Part shown: piece after piece, positions 1 to 4,908 of the stretch
Numbering within the stretch: position 1 is the first letter of the stretch
Layout: each line of letters starts with the position of its first letter
From: CAYYYG01 sp964591375
GTDB taxonomy: Bacteria > Patescibacteriota > Microgenomatia > UBA1406 > GWC2-37-13
Assembly: GCA_964591375.1 (NCBI GenBank)
Contig: CAZQAU010000046.1
Coordinates: forward strand, 1 to 8,105
Reading direction: 5' to 3'
Length of the DNA: 8,105 nt
Notes under the pieces: model-generated
What the model was told of the DNA's origin: nothing
Database searches by the model: none
Seen by the model: only the letters and a program-made list of their open reading frames with translations
Position numbers and translations under genes: made by a program

Positions 1-14
1 TATGAAGCTCAATT

Positions 15-172
15 CGATCAATAAACGGATTTGCAGTTTATTAATCGATAGAGCATCCTCTATTTACGTCCAGATTTCGGCATACCTTACAGAATTTTTG
101 TAAGGTATGCCAACGATACTGTCGATTTATGAACGCATAAATCTACGATATTGTTTCAGATTATGTGAAACA
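15..172. repeat. array of five consecutive hairpins in non-coding DNA
   Basis: Five inverted repeats follow one another. 15-26/36-47 pairs 11 of 12 bases around a 9-nt loop. 48-53/58-63 is a perfect 6-bp stem with a CATC tetraloop. 79-90/100-111 is a perfect 12-bp stem (GGCATACCTTAC) with a 9-nt loop. 124-131/136-143 is a perfect 8-bp stem with an AACG loop. 152-158/166-172 is a perfect 7-bp stem. The fourth hairpin is flanked by near-identical direct repeats, ACGATACTGT (113-122) and ACGATATTGT (145-154). None has a following T-run, so none is a standard terminator. No ORF of note covers the region. It could be a structured leader RNA, an ncRNA, or DNA hairpins used for replication or recombination; the sequence does not decide between these. 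Confidence 0.6.
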
Positions 173-180
173 TGCACGTT

Positions 181-186
181 TATAAT
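181..186 (+). promoter_or_regulatory. possible -10 box for the 249-1228 gene run
   Basis: A perfect TATAAT lies 63 bases before the ATG at 249 and directly after the hairpin array. No convincing -35 box sits 16-18 bases upstream (that space is the fifth hairpin), and there is no TG extension. It would give a leader of about 55 nt ending in the GAAAGGAG ribosome site. This is a weak call, because TATAAT occurs often in AT-rich DNA. Confidence 0.3.
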
Positions 187-248
187 CAGGTATGAGTTTT
201 TAAATCGCTTTGTTTTTAGAGGAAATAAAGCATTTGGAAAGGAGTAAG

Positions 249-848
249 ATGGAGCACCAGACAGACGTTCCATGGTTATTGATTATACTAGTAAGCCTTT
301 TTGCATTCTGGATGATGATGGAAACATACCGTCGTCACTTCGGCAACCATAACGCACACCTGGTGCGTTTCGAAGTGGACGAACGGGCCATTGTCATCGA
401 AGGACCTGAGCAGGATGTGATATCCGCACACTACCAGGTCTTTCATGGAAAAATCGACCATCGCAATCAGGCTGATACTCAAGACTGGCTGAAACCAAAC
501 TGGTGGACACTTGGTCTTGTATCACACGCTTGGCGCCGCGAGGTGCATGTGGTTCGTGCCGATCAATTTGACAATGCTGTGCAGTTACTCTATCAGGCCA
601 AAAAAAGCGGCTTGAAGATTGATGTAACAATTCGTCAAATGACTGCCCGCGAAGCGCGAAATACCCGCAATGCCGAAAGCGGCCGTGAGCATGACTTATA
701 TGCGGAAGGCCAAATCGGCCATCCGCGTGACCGCGCCTGGCTCGGAGGTTTCTTTGGCCCCCGGCGGGATAAAATCCGCCGCGTTTCTCATCAACAATCC
801 AAACCTAGTTCAACTAAAACCACACAGCGCGCAAAGCGCAGAAAGTAA
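249..848 (+). CDS. single-pass membrane protein of unknown function, 199 aa
   Basis: No family recognised. The ATG at 249 was chosen because GAAAGGAG ends 4 bases before it; upstream TTG codons at 210 and 234 lack such a site. Residues 1-8 are polar and 9-24 form one hydrophobic helix (WLLIILVSLFAFWMMM), so this is probably an N-terminal anchor with the rest on one side of the membrane. Residues 38-130 look like an alpha/beta domain, including a strand-helix stretch at 99-128 (VHVVRADQFDNAVQLLYQAK). Residues 155-199 are basic and low in complexity, ending in RAKRRK; such a tail could bind nucleic acid or acidic lipid, but that is only inference. The next ORF begins 4 bases after the stop, so the two are probably co-transcribed. 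Confidence 0.75.
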   Translation: MEHQTDVPWLLIILVSLFAFWMMMETYRRHFGNHNAHLVRFEVDERAIVIEGPEQDVISAHYQVFHGKIDHRNQADTQDWLKPNWWTLGLVSHAWRREVHVVRADQFDNAVQLLYQAKKSGLKIDVTIRQMTAREARNTRNAESGREHDLYAEGQIGHPRDRAWLGGFFGPRRDKIRRVSHQQSKPSSTKTTQRAKRRK

Positions 849-852
849 GATC

Positions 853-1032
853 ATGATCTACTACATTAAGCTTTTTATCATTAAAACGCACCTGTTGTTG
901 TTGGGCGGTACGCCAACCCCACCCAATGCCCCTGCTCAACGCACCGAACGCCACGACGTGGGCACTGAAGTTCGCCCCCGCCGTCGAGCTGGCCAGAGCA
1001 ACCCACAAACCTGGATGCGCCGCCGCCGCTAG
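853..1032 (+). CDS. small protein with hydrophobic N-terminus and Arg-rich tail, 59 aa
   Basis: No family recognised. It starts 4 bases after the preceding stop and ends 10 bases before the next gene, filling the space between two well-supported ORFs in the same direction. Residues 1-18 are hydrophobic (MIYYIKLFIIKTHLLLL), which suggests a membrane helix or signal-like segment. Residues 20-30 are Pro-rich (GTPTPPNAPAQ), and the remainder is strongly basic, ending WMRRRR. The ribosome site is weak (AGAAAG some 8 bases upstream), so translation may rely on coupling to the upstream gene. The ORF stays open well upstream of 853, but a start there would overlap the 249-848 gene extensively. The main doubt is whether so short an ORF is translated at all. 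Confidence 0.45.
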   Translation: MIYYIKLFIIKTHLLLLGGTPTPPNAPAQRTERHDVGTEVRPRRRAGQSNPQTWMRRRR

Positions 1033-1042
1033 AGGAGATATT

Positions 1043-1228
1043 ATGAACTTCCAAATTTCGGGACGGTTTAAATTACGTATGCGCAAAGGAGTAGCGTTCA
1101 TCATCGATTTATTCACTGGTGAAAAAATGATCGTCCAACCTCCGCATACGGCGCAAAAACCACAGTCGCAACAAGTTCCGCGCGAACAAAAATTCTCGCG
1201 CCAACGGCGTCCGCAACGCCGCGGCTAG
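1043..1228 (+). CDS. small basic protein of unknown function, 61 aa
   Basis: No family recognised. A strong ribosome site, AGAGGAG (1031-1037), lies 5 bases before the ATG and overlaps the TAG of the preceding ORF, which supports both the start and co-transcription. Residues 1-14 are basic (NFQISGRFKLRMRKG) and 16-24 are a short hydrophobic patch (VAFIIDLF), too short for a clear membrane span. Residues 30-61 are rich in Gln, Pro and Arg and end RRPQRRG. It is the third gene in succession with an Arg-rich C-terminus. An RNA- or DNA-binding role would fit that charge but nothing here proves it. Confidence 0.65.
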   Translation: MNFQISGRFKLRMRKGVAFIIDLFTGEKMIVQPPHTAQKPQSQQVPREQKFSRQRRPQRRG

Positions 1229-1304
1229 TATCGATAACTCATACCTGTTAAGTTTTTTAACCCTGCACTCCGATCTTCGGAACTGCTCGGATACATAAAC
1301 TTCT

Positions 1305-1337
1305 TGATCTGGTTGGGCCCTCTACCCAACCAGATCA
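1305..1337. terminator. perfect 13-bp hairpin, possible terminator of the 249-1228 genes
   Basis: A 13-bp perfect stem (TGATCTGGTTGGG and its complement) encloses a 7-nt loop, CCCTCTA. It sits 77 bases after the last stop of the three-gene run. The downstream flank (ATCTGTACTTTCAC) has no proper T-run on either strand, so intrinsic termination is uncertain; transcript-end protection or a protein site is also possible. Confidence 0.5.
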
Positions 1338-1373
1338 TCTGTACTTTCACAACTTGCCTGGTGGAGATTAATA

Positions 1374-1429
1374 GTATAAAAATCATTCTCACTTCCCCAA
1401 AGCGCGGAATTGATATCAGATTTTTATAC
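1374..1429. promoter_or_regulatory. 11-bp inverted repeat upstream of the 1458 gene
   Basis: GTATAAAAATC (1374-1384) is repeated exactly in inverted orientation as GATTTTTATAC (1419-1429), 34 bases apart. The right arm ends 28 bases before the ATG at 1458. Each arm contains TATA-like sequence that could be a -10 element, but I found no well-spaced -35. It could be a two-site operator or a long stem in the leader. Confidence 0.4.
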
Positions 1430-1457
1430 AATCGTCTCTCTACCAGAAAGGATATAT

Positions 1458-2009
1458 ATGAAACACACACGACATGGACCTACAACCTACCTTGTGGTAT
1501 ATGAAATTCATCTACCCCAAATTGAAAAGGCATTAAGTCAGAATAGAATTCTATATAATACATATAAGGGTTCACAGCCTGGCACTGTCAACATCCAGAT
1601 ATATCAAAATGATCTGGAAAAAGTTCAGACAATTGCACAAGCGATCACTGCAAACGCCCGTCGACCCATAGGGGTACTGCAATTTCTGATGATTGTAGGC
1701 ACAGCGTTAATTGTCGGTCTGATCTGCAAACACATTTTGCATTTGACTGATGCTATTGTGTTTGTAGTGGCAATCCTACTACCAGTTGGTTATTTAGCTC
1801 TTTCCGATTTCTTCACTATTTTCGGGATGAGCAAAATAGCATACCATCAGTTGCCCAAACATCCGGAAGAATCCGAGCAACATTATCAGCAACGTCTCGC
1901 CACAGGAAGACGGCTGGGATTCCTGCCAATTCTTGGCGCTATTGTAGTCGGAATCGTGTCCTTCGGGATATTATTCCTGTTTACTTATGTGGTCTGGATT
2001 AGTCAATAA
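1458..2009 (+). CDS. three-helix membrane protein of unknown function, 183 aa
   Basis: The ATG at 1458 has AGAAAGGA (1445-1452) 5 bases upstream; an in-frame ATG at 1410 lacks a site. Residues 1-66 form a soluble domain: YLVVYEIHL, a helix with IEKALSQNRILYNTY, then VNIQIYQNDLEKVQTIAQAI. This strand-helix-strand-helix layout resembles the small DUF2007-type domain, a weak similarity judged by eye. Three hydrophobic helices follow at about 71-92, 98-123 and 153-180, with a charged loop at 132-152 (KHPEESEQHYQQR). The protein is probably an inner-membrane protein with a regulatory or ligand-binding N-terminal domain. A strong hairpin follows 21 bases after the stop, so it appears to be a single-gene unit. 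Confidence 0.75.
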   Translation: MKHTRHGPTTYLVVYEIHLPQIEKALSQNRILYNTYKGSQPGTVNIQIYQNDLEKVQTIAQAITANARRPIGVLQFLMIVGTALIVGLICKHILHLTDAIVFVVAILLPVGYLALSDFFTIFGMSKIAYHQLPKHPEESEQHYQQRLATGRRLGFLPILGAIVVGIVSFGILFLFTYVVWISQ

Positions 2010-2030
2010 GAATAAGAGAGACAAACAATC

Positions 2031-2060
2031 AGGAGACACCTTCGGGTGTCTCCTACCCCC
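2031..2060 (+). terminator. UUCG hairpin followed by ACCCCC
   Basis: AGGAGACACC pairs perfectly with GGTGTCTCCT around TTCG, which makes a C(UUCG)G tetraloop, an exceptionally stable RNA loop. ACCCCC follows in place of a T-run. It is the first of three hairpins in the window that share this ending, so it probably marks the 3' end of the 1458-2009 transcript. Confidence 0.6.
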
Positions 2061-2078
2061 AACTTTATACATATTTTT

Positions 2079-2107
2079 TATACATTCTCTCTGATTTCTG
2101 CTATAAT
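2079..2107 (+). promoter_or_regulatory. extended -10 promoter in front of the gap gene
   Basis: TGCTATAAT (2099-2107) is a perfect extended -10, with a poor -35 candidate TATACA (2079-2084) 17 bases before it. The sequence after it, ACACCTGTTGTTTA, nearly repeats that after the 2334 promoter (ACATATTGTTTA). The transcript would start near 2114 and reach the AAGGAGA ribosome site at 2140-2146, right at the edge of the gap. Confidence 0.6.
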
Positions 2108-2146
2108 ACACCTGTTGTTTAACGATGGACTTTGATAATAAGGAGA

Positions 2147-2246
2147 NNNNNNNNNNNNNNNNNNNNNNNNNNNNNNNNNNNNNNNNNNNNNNNNNNNNNN
2201 NNNNNNNNNNNNNNNNNNNNNNNNNNNNNNNNNNNNNNNNNNNNNN
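2147..2246. other. 100-N assembly gap hiding a small gene
   Basis: Exactly 100 Ns is a usual placeholder, so the real missing length is unknown. The left flank ends with a promoter, a leader and a ribosome site AAGGAGA (2140-2146), so a + strand start codon should lie just inside the gap. The right flank closes all three frames quickly: TAA at 2268 (tail TEHNRLS), TAA at 2253, or TAA at 2307 inside the terminator stem. Because the promoter and leader resemble those before 2383, the hidden gene may be another member of that paralogue family, and repeats could explain why assembly broke here. Neither available tail carries the LNRWxLW ending of the visible paralogues, which counts against this. 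Confidence 0.8.
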
Positions 2247-2282
2247 ACGGAGCATAACCGTCTATCGTAAACAACACCGAGC

Positions 2283-2324
2283 GAGATTGCTTTTGCTGCT
2301 CCCATAAGCAATCTCCTCACCCCC
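2283..2324 (+). terminator. 10-bp hairpin followed by CTCACCCCC
   Basis: GAGATTGCTT pairs perfectly with AAGCAATCTC (2306-2315) around a 13-nt loop and is followed by CTCACCCCC. It shares the layout of the hairpins at 2031 and 3290: a 5' arm starting (AG)GAG, a 3' arm ending TCTC, then A and a run of C. It should end the gap gene's transcript and lies only 15 bases before the next extended -10. Confidence 0.55.
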
Positions 2325-2330
2325 ATCATC

Positions 2331-2339
2331 TGATATAAT
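2331..2339 (+). promoter_or_regulatory. extended -10 promoter of the paralogue pair
   Basis: TGATATAAT is a perfect extended -10. The usual -35 position falls in the preceding hairpin arm and shows no match. The start would be near 2346, giving a leader of about 37 nt. The leader resembles that of the gap gene (TTGTTTA, then CTTGACAAAACGGAGG against TTTGATAATAAGGAGA), which suggests duplication of the whole upstream region. Confidence 0.6.
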
Positions 2340-2382
2340 ACATATTGTTTACTCATCGAACCTTGACAAAACGGAGGAGTAT

Positions 2383-2799
2383 ATGATATCTACGAAGATG
2401 GAAGCGCTTGTAATAAAGTGCATTATTGAGCGTGACCTTCAACTTGTTAATAAACAAATGGTTAGATTTCAAACCTATTCGCATTTTTTCTTCACAGTAA
2501 TGCGGGTAAACAATCGATTCTTACTTACTTTTAGCGAACGTCAGAAGGGCGGTGCTACTCAATACTTTATGTTTAGCGTAAACATGCATGACACGTCTTG
2601 GGAATTTATTCCCAATACAACCCAACCGATTTTAGATGAAGATTGGCTCGAATGCAGAGCTGAGATAATGTTACAGCAGGGCTTTGGTAAAAAGCCACGT
2701 CTGACATATAATTCACTCGGCGCGCCCCAGGAAAAGCCATACCATTTTGTAGTTGCGGCATTTCTGCGCCTGCTGAACCGTTGGTACCTTTGGCATTAA
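2383..2799 (+). CDS. unknown soluble protein, LNRWxLW family copy 1, 138 aa
   Basis: No known family recognised. GGAGGAG (2373-2379) lies just upstream of the ATG, which fixes the start. There is no signal peptide or clear membrane span. The protein appears to have an N-terminal helix (1-18), a strand-rich middle (25-75, including VRFQTYS and YFMFSVNM) and a C-terminal helical part with QGF (99-101), PYHFVVAAFLRLLNRW (119-134) and a terminal YLWH. It is a paralogue of the next gene: both share VxFxTYS, QGFxK, TY(N/D), PYxxF, AAxLR and LNRWxLW, spread along the whole length. The aromatic, basic C-terminus is the most conserved part and probably functional. It is co-transcribed with the next gene, with a 12-base gap. 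Confidence 0.8.
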   Translation: MISTKMEALVIKCIIERDLQLVNKQMVRFQTYSHFFFTVMRVNNRFLLTFSERQKGGATQYFMFSVNMHDTSWEFIPNTTQPILDEDWLECRAEIMLQQGFGKKPRLTYNSLGAPQEKPYHFVVAAFLRLLNRWYLWH

Positions 2800-2811
2800 A
2801 GGAGACACACA

Positions 2812-3249
2812 ATGGCAAACTCAATTGCAATGCAAGAACTCTTGGAAAAAATCCTAGAAAGACATCTGATTGTCGCTCTTCCCTCGAGGAAAGTTGTTTT
2901 TGAAACATATTCAGAGATAACAATGTCTGTGGGATTTGCAGCTAACGGCATCTACGTGATTGTGAGATCACCCAATGCTCACCTGTCACTATTCGTTGAT
3001 GCAACGCATTATTTGTGGCGGTTTCGTTGTCTCAAAGATGAAGAAATGCCACCTTTCCCTGAAAGGATAACCTATACAGAGAGCGAGTTGCCGCAAGCCC
3101 TCGAGAATCTGGCTCATACGCTCATTAAGCAAGGATTTAAAAAAGCATTAAAAACGTATGATAATCAGTCCATAGATCGCGACAGCCCCTATAATCCCTT
3201 TATAGCCGCACTACTACGGTTTCTCAATCGCTGGGGACTGTGGCAGTAA
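2812..3249 (+). CDS. unknown soluble protein, LNRWxLW family copy 2, 145 aa
   Basis: Tandem paralogue of the 2383 gene. AAGGAG (2799-2804) overlaps the upstream stop and lies 7 bases before the ATG. Residues 1-20 are helical (MQELLEKILERHL), 28-34 hold VVFETYS, 46-72 look strand-rich (GIYVIVRSP, HLSLFVDATHYLWRF), and 92-111 form a helix ending in KQGFKKA. The end carries SPYNPFIAALLRFLNRWGLWQ-like sequence (125-145). The central part differs strongly from copy 1, so the duplication is old or the copies have diverged in specificity, as might occur if they form a heteromer. The gene is followed 40 bases later by the third hairpin-ACCCC element. Function unknown. Confidence 0.8.
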   Translation: MANSIAMQELLEKILERHLIVALPSRKVVFETYSEITMSVGFAANGIYVIVRSPNAHLSLFVDATHYLWRFRCLKDEEMPPFPERITYTESELPQALENLAHTLIKQGFKKALKTYDNQSIDRDSPYNPFIAALLRFLNRWGLWQ

Positions 3250-3289
3250 GTTGTAAATATTTTTCACTAATAGTTCGATGAATAAACAC

Positions 3290-3322
3290 GAGGTGGCTGC
3301 CTCAAAGCAGCCATCTCACCCC
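3290..3322 (+). terminator. 11-bp hairpin followed by ACCCC
   Basis: GAGGTGGCTGC pairs with GCAGCCATCTC (3307-3317), with one G-U pair, around the loop CTCAAA; ACCCCG follows. It is the third element with a GAG...CTC stem and trailing C-run, and marks the end of the paralogue transcript. Confidence 0.55.
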
Positions 3323-3327
3323 GATAC

Positions 3328-3399
3328 AAAGAAGATTTCCCGCCTCCTTACGAAGGCGGGATAAACAAAGATGTATGCGGCGGGAAAAAAAGCTTCTTT
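3328..3399. terminator. two competing stems between convergent genes
   Basis: A short hairpin pairs TCCCGCCT (3338-3345) with AGGCGGGA (3354-3361). The same left arm can instead pair with a second GGCGGGA at 3379-3385. That alternative extends to TTTCCCGCC/GGCGGGAAA (9 bp), and beyond a small internal loop AAAGAAG (3328-3334) pairs with CTTCTTT (3393-3399). The long stem ends exactly where the stop codon of the minus-strand gene begins. On the minus strand a run of seven T lies within it. It probably acts as a bidirectional terminator; the mutually exclusive folds also allow attenuation. Confidence 0.5.
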
Positions 3400-3660
3400 C
3401 TATAGTAATGTGCCGGTTAAAGTTTTAGTTCCATGATCAATGGTGTCTATCATAAACCAGGCAGTATACCCTGACTTCACGAGTACAATCTCTACATGAC
3501 CGCCAACATTAAGCTGGCTGGCAAATGTAGGACGAGTTTTTCCAATCAAACGATGAGTTTTTCCAGTCGTACGGCATACCCATTCGGGTGCTTTAGTAGT
3601 AGCTCTGCGCAATCGCAGTTGCGCCAACGCTTCTATCGCTCTATCGATATTGAATATCAT
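3400..3660 (-). CDS. unknown small protein, 86 aa
   Basis: No family recognised. The ATG at 3660 is preceded by GAGGAGG (complement of 3665-3671) 4 bases upstream; a longer in-frame start at 3699 has no ribosome site and is rejected. Residues 1-20 form a basic amphipathic helix (IDRAIEALAQLRLRR). Residues 26-86 appear strand-rich, with WVCRTTGKTHRLIGKTRP, then VEIVLVKSGYTAWFMID and a Thr-rich end, which suggests a small beta-barrel; that is inference. There is one cysteine and no membrane segment. It is divergent from trpS, with a repeat-rich intergenic region, and convergent with the paralogue pair. Confidence 0.7.
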   Translation of the reverse strand: MIFNIDRAIEALAQLRLRRATTKAPEWVCRTTGKTHRLIGKTRPTFASQLNVGGHVEIVLVKSGYTAWFMIDTIDHGTKTLTGTLL

Positions 3661-3719
3661 AACCCCTCCTCTATCTCTTGTTTCTATGAAAATCCGCATA
3701 CTATCAAAGTTTCAGTCGT

Positions 3720-3763
3720 GTCATTCTTTTTCATAAATTGCTCATTCTATGAAAAATAATGTC
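3720..3763. promoter_or_regulatory. imperfect palindrome with TGTCAT repeats between divergent genes
   Basis: TTTTTCATA (3727-3735) and TATGAAAAA (3748-3756) form a perfect 9-bp inverted repeat. Pairing continues outward to 3720/3763 for 14 of 16 positions around a 12-nt loop. A further TTCTATGAAAA copy lies at 3683-3693. TGTCAT occurs three times (3719, 3760 and 3770). The location between divergent promoters fits an operator, possibly controlling the 3660 gene. Confidence 0.4.
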
Positions 3764-3856
3764 ATACAGTGTCATATTATAGATCTAGCTAAAAATATTG
3801 TCAAAAATAATTATCACAGAAAACAGATGTAATACACGGTAAAGTGCCTTAAAAAA

Positions 3857-3865
3857 TGGTATGAT
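3857..3865 (+). promoter_or_regulatory. extended -10 of trpS, leaderless type
   Basis: TGGTATGAT is an extended -10 (TATGAT, 5 of 6). The ATG of trpS begins 7 bases after it, where transcription would start. No Shine-Dalgarno lies between, so the mRNA is predicted to be leaderless. No good -35 is seen. Confidence 0.5.
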
Positions 3866-3872
3866 AAAGCAT

Positions 3873-4850
3873 ATGAAAAAGCGTGTACTTTCCGGCATTC
3901 GTGCTAGCGGCAAACTACACCTGGGAAATTATCTGGGAGCCGTTAAGGGAATGCTTGAACTGCAAAATAATCCGGAGTACGAAACACTGTATATGGTGGC
4001 CGATGCTCATGCCCTGACAACTCCTTTTAATGTCGAAGATCTCCGTCTCAACCGCCGTGAGGTGTTTATCGATTATCTGGCCGCTGGTCTTGATCCACAG
4101 AAAAGTATTATCTTTCAGCAAAGTGATGTAAACCAGCATTTTGAACTGGCATTTTATTTCTCATCGGCTGTAACTATCGCCAAAATGCAGCATCTTCCCA
4201 CATTTAAAGATAAAGTTAAACAATATCCGCAGCATGCGACCATGGCGCTCCTCAACTACCCTATCCTTATGACAGCCGATATTCTTGTTTATAAAGCTGG
4301 CTTGGTACCGGTTGGGATTGATCAGGAGCCCCATCTTGAAGTAGCCCGGGAGATCGCCCGCAAAATGAATGCCGACTTCGGTACCGATTTTCCCGAACCA
4401 AAACGCTTTGCAACACAGGGAGAATATGTGCCTTCACTGACCGGTGAAGGTAAAATGGGAAAATCCATCGAAGGAAGCTATATAAACTTGACTGATGATC
4501 TGGAAACGATTCAAAAAAAACTGGCTAGAATTCCCACCGATAGCGGAAAAGGTGAAATTATTACAGGTGGTGTAAAAACACTGATAACTTTAATAGAACT
4601 TTTTATCGGTAAAAACCGTTCCGAAGAACTACAAAATTCCTATCAGAATGAAGGCCTGCGGTACGGTGACCTTAAAAAAGAGCTCGCCCAGGCAATCTAC
4701 CAGGAACTACAACCGTTTCAGGAAAAAAGAGCCCGGCTTGCCCAAGATCAAAAATATGTTGACAGTGTTATTCAAATGGGTGCCGAAAAAGCCCGCGCCA
4801 TCGCAACTGAAACTATCCAGGAAGTACGTAAAAAGATGGGACTACAGTAA
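3873..4850 (+). CDS. trpS: tryptophanyl-tRNA synthetase, 325 aa
   Basis: Class I aminoacyl-tRNA synthetase that activates tryptophan with ATP and charges tRNA-Trp in the cytoplasm. The N-terminus MKKRVLSGIRASGKLHLGN is typical; HLGN (16-19) is the HIGH-like ATP site. YPILMTADILVY (129-140) and VGIDQEPHLE (147-156) are the conserved core that contacts tryptophan and the dimer interface in this family. The second ATP motif reads KMGKS (194-198) rather than KMSKS, within GEGKMGKSIEGSYINLTDD. The helical C-terminal part (about 215-325) supplies tRNA contacts. Full length for the family. The start at 3873 is preferred over the in-frame ATG at 3861, because it matches family N-termini and because 3861 lies in the -10 box. 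Confidence 0.97.
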   Translation: MKKRVLSGIRASGKLHLGNYLGAVKGMLELQNNPEYETLYMVADAHALTTPFNVEDLRLNRREVFIDYLAAGLDPQKSIIFQQSDVNQHFELAFYFSSAVTIAKMQHLPTFKDKVKQYPQHATMALLNYPILMTADILVYKAGLVPVGIDQEPHLEVAREIARKMNADFGTDFPEPKRFATQGEYVPSLTGEGKMGKSIEGSYINLTDDLETIQKKLARIPTDSGKGEIITGGVKTLITLIELFIGKNRSEELQNSYQNEGLRYGDLKKELAQAIYQELQPFQEKRARLAQDQKYVDSVIQMGAEKARAIATETIQEVRKKMGLQ

Positions 4851-4872
4851 GAGCTAATTCCAAAAAATTCGT

Positions 4873-4904
4873 TTGACAATTTCTGCCAAATATGACACTA
4901 TAAA
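4873..4904 (+). promoter_or_regulatory. promoter of the 4909 gene
   Basis: A perfect TTGACA (4873-4878) is followed by TATAAA (4899-4904) after 20 bases, longer than ideal; CACTAT (4896-4901) would give the ideal 17. Either places the transcript start at or next to the ATG at 4909, and no ribosome site is present, so translation may be leaderless. TATGACACT (4891-4899) also occurs inverted at 3768-3776. Confidence 0.45.
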
Positions 4905-4908
4905 TGAT

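Noticed and set aside
79..111. Intrinsic terminator of an upstream gene
   Set aside because: The stem is strong, but the flank after it (AACGATACTG) has no T-run on either strand; it is kept as part of the hairpin array.
394..630. Minus-strand ORFs opposite the 199-aa gene
   Set aside because: The plus-strand frame has a strong ribosome site and a membrane helix; the minus frames have neither.
670..1032. Longer 120-aa version of the 59-aa protein starting at 670
   Set aside because: It would overlap the 199-aa gene by about 180 bases and has no ribosome site at 670.
2125..2307. Plus-strand ORF running through the gap to 2307
   Set aside because: It is mostly unknown bases and its stop lies inside the terminator stem; reading frame across the Ns cannot be known.
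3400..3699. 99-aa version of the minus-strand gene starting at 3699
   Set aside because: The internal ATG at 3660 has a strong GAGGAGG site, and 3699 has none.
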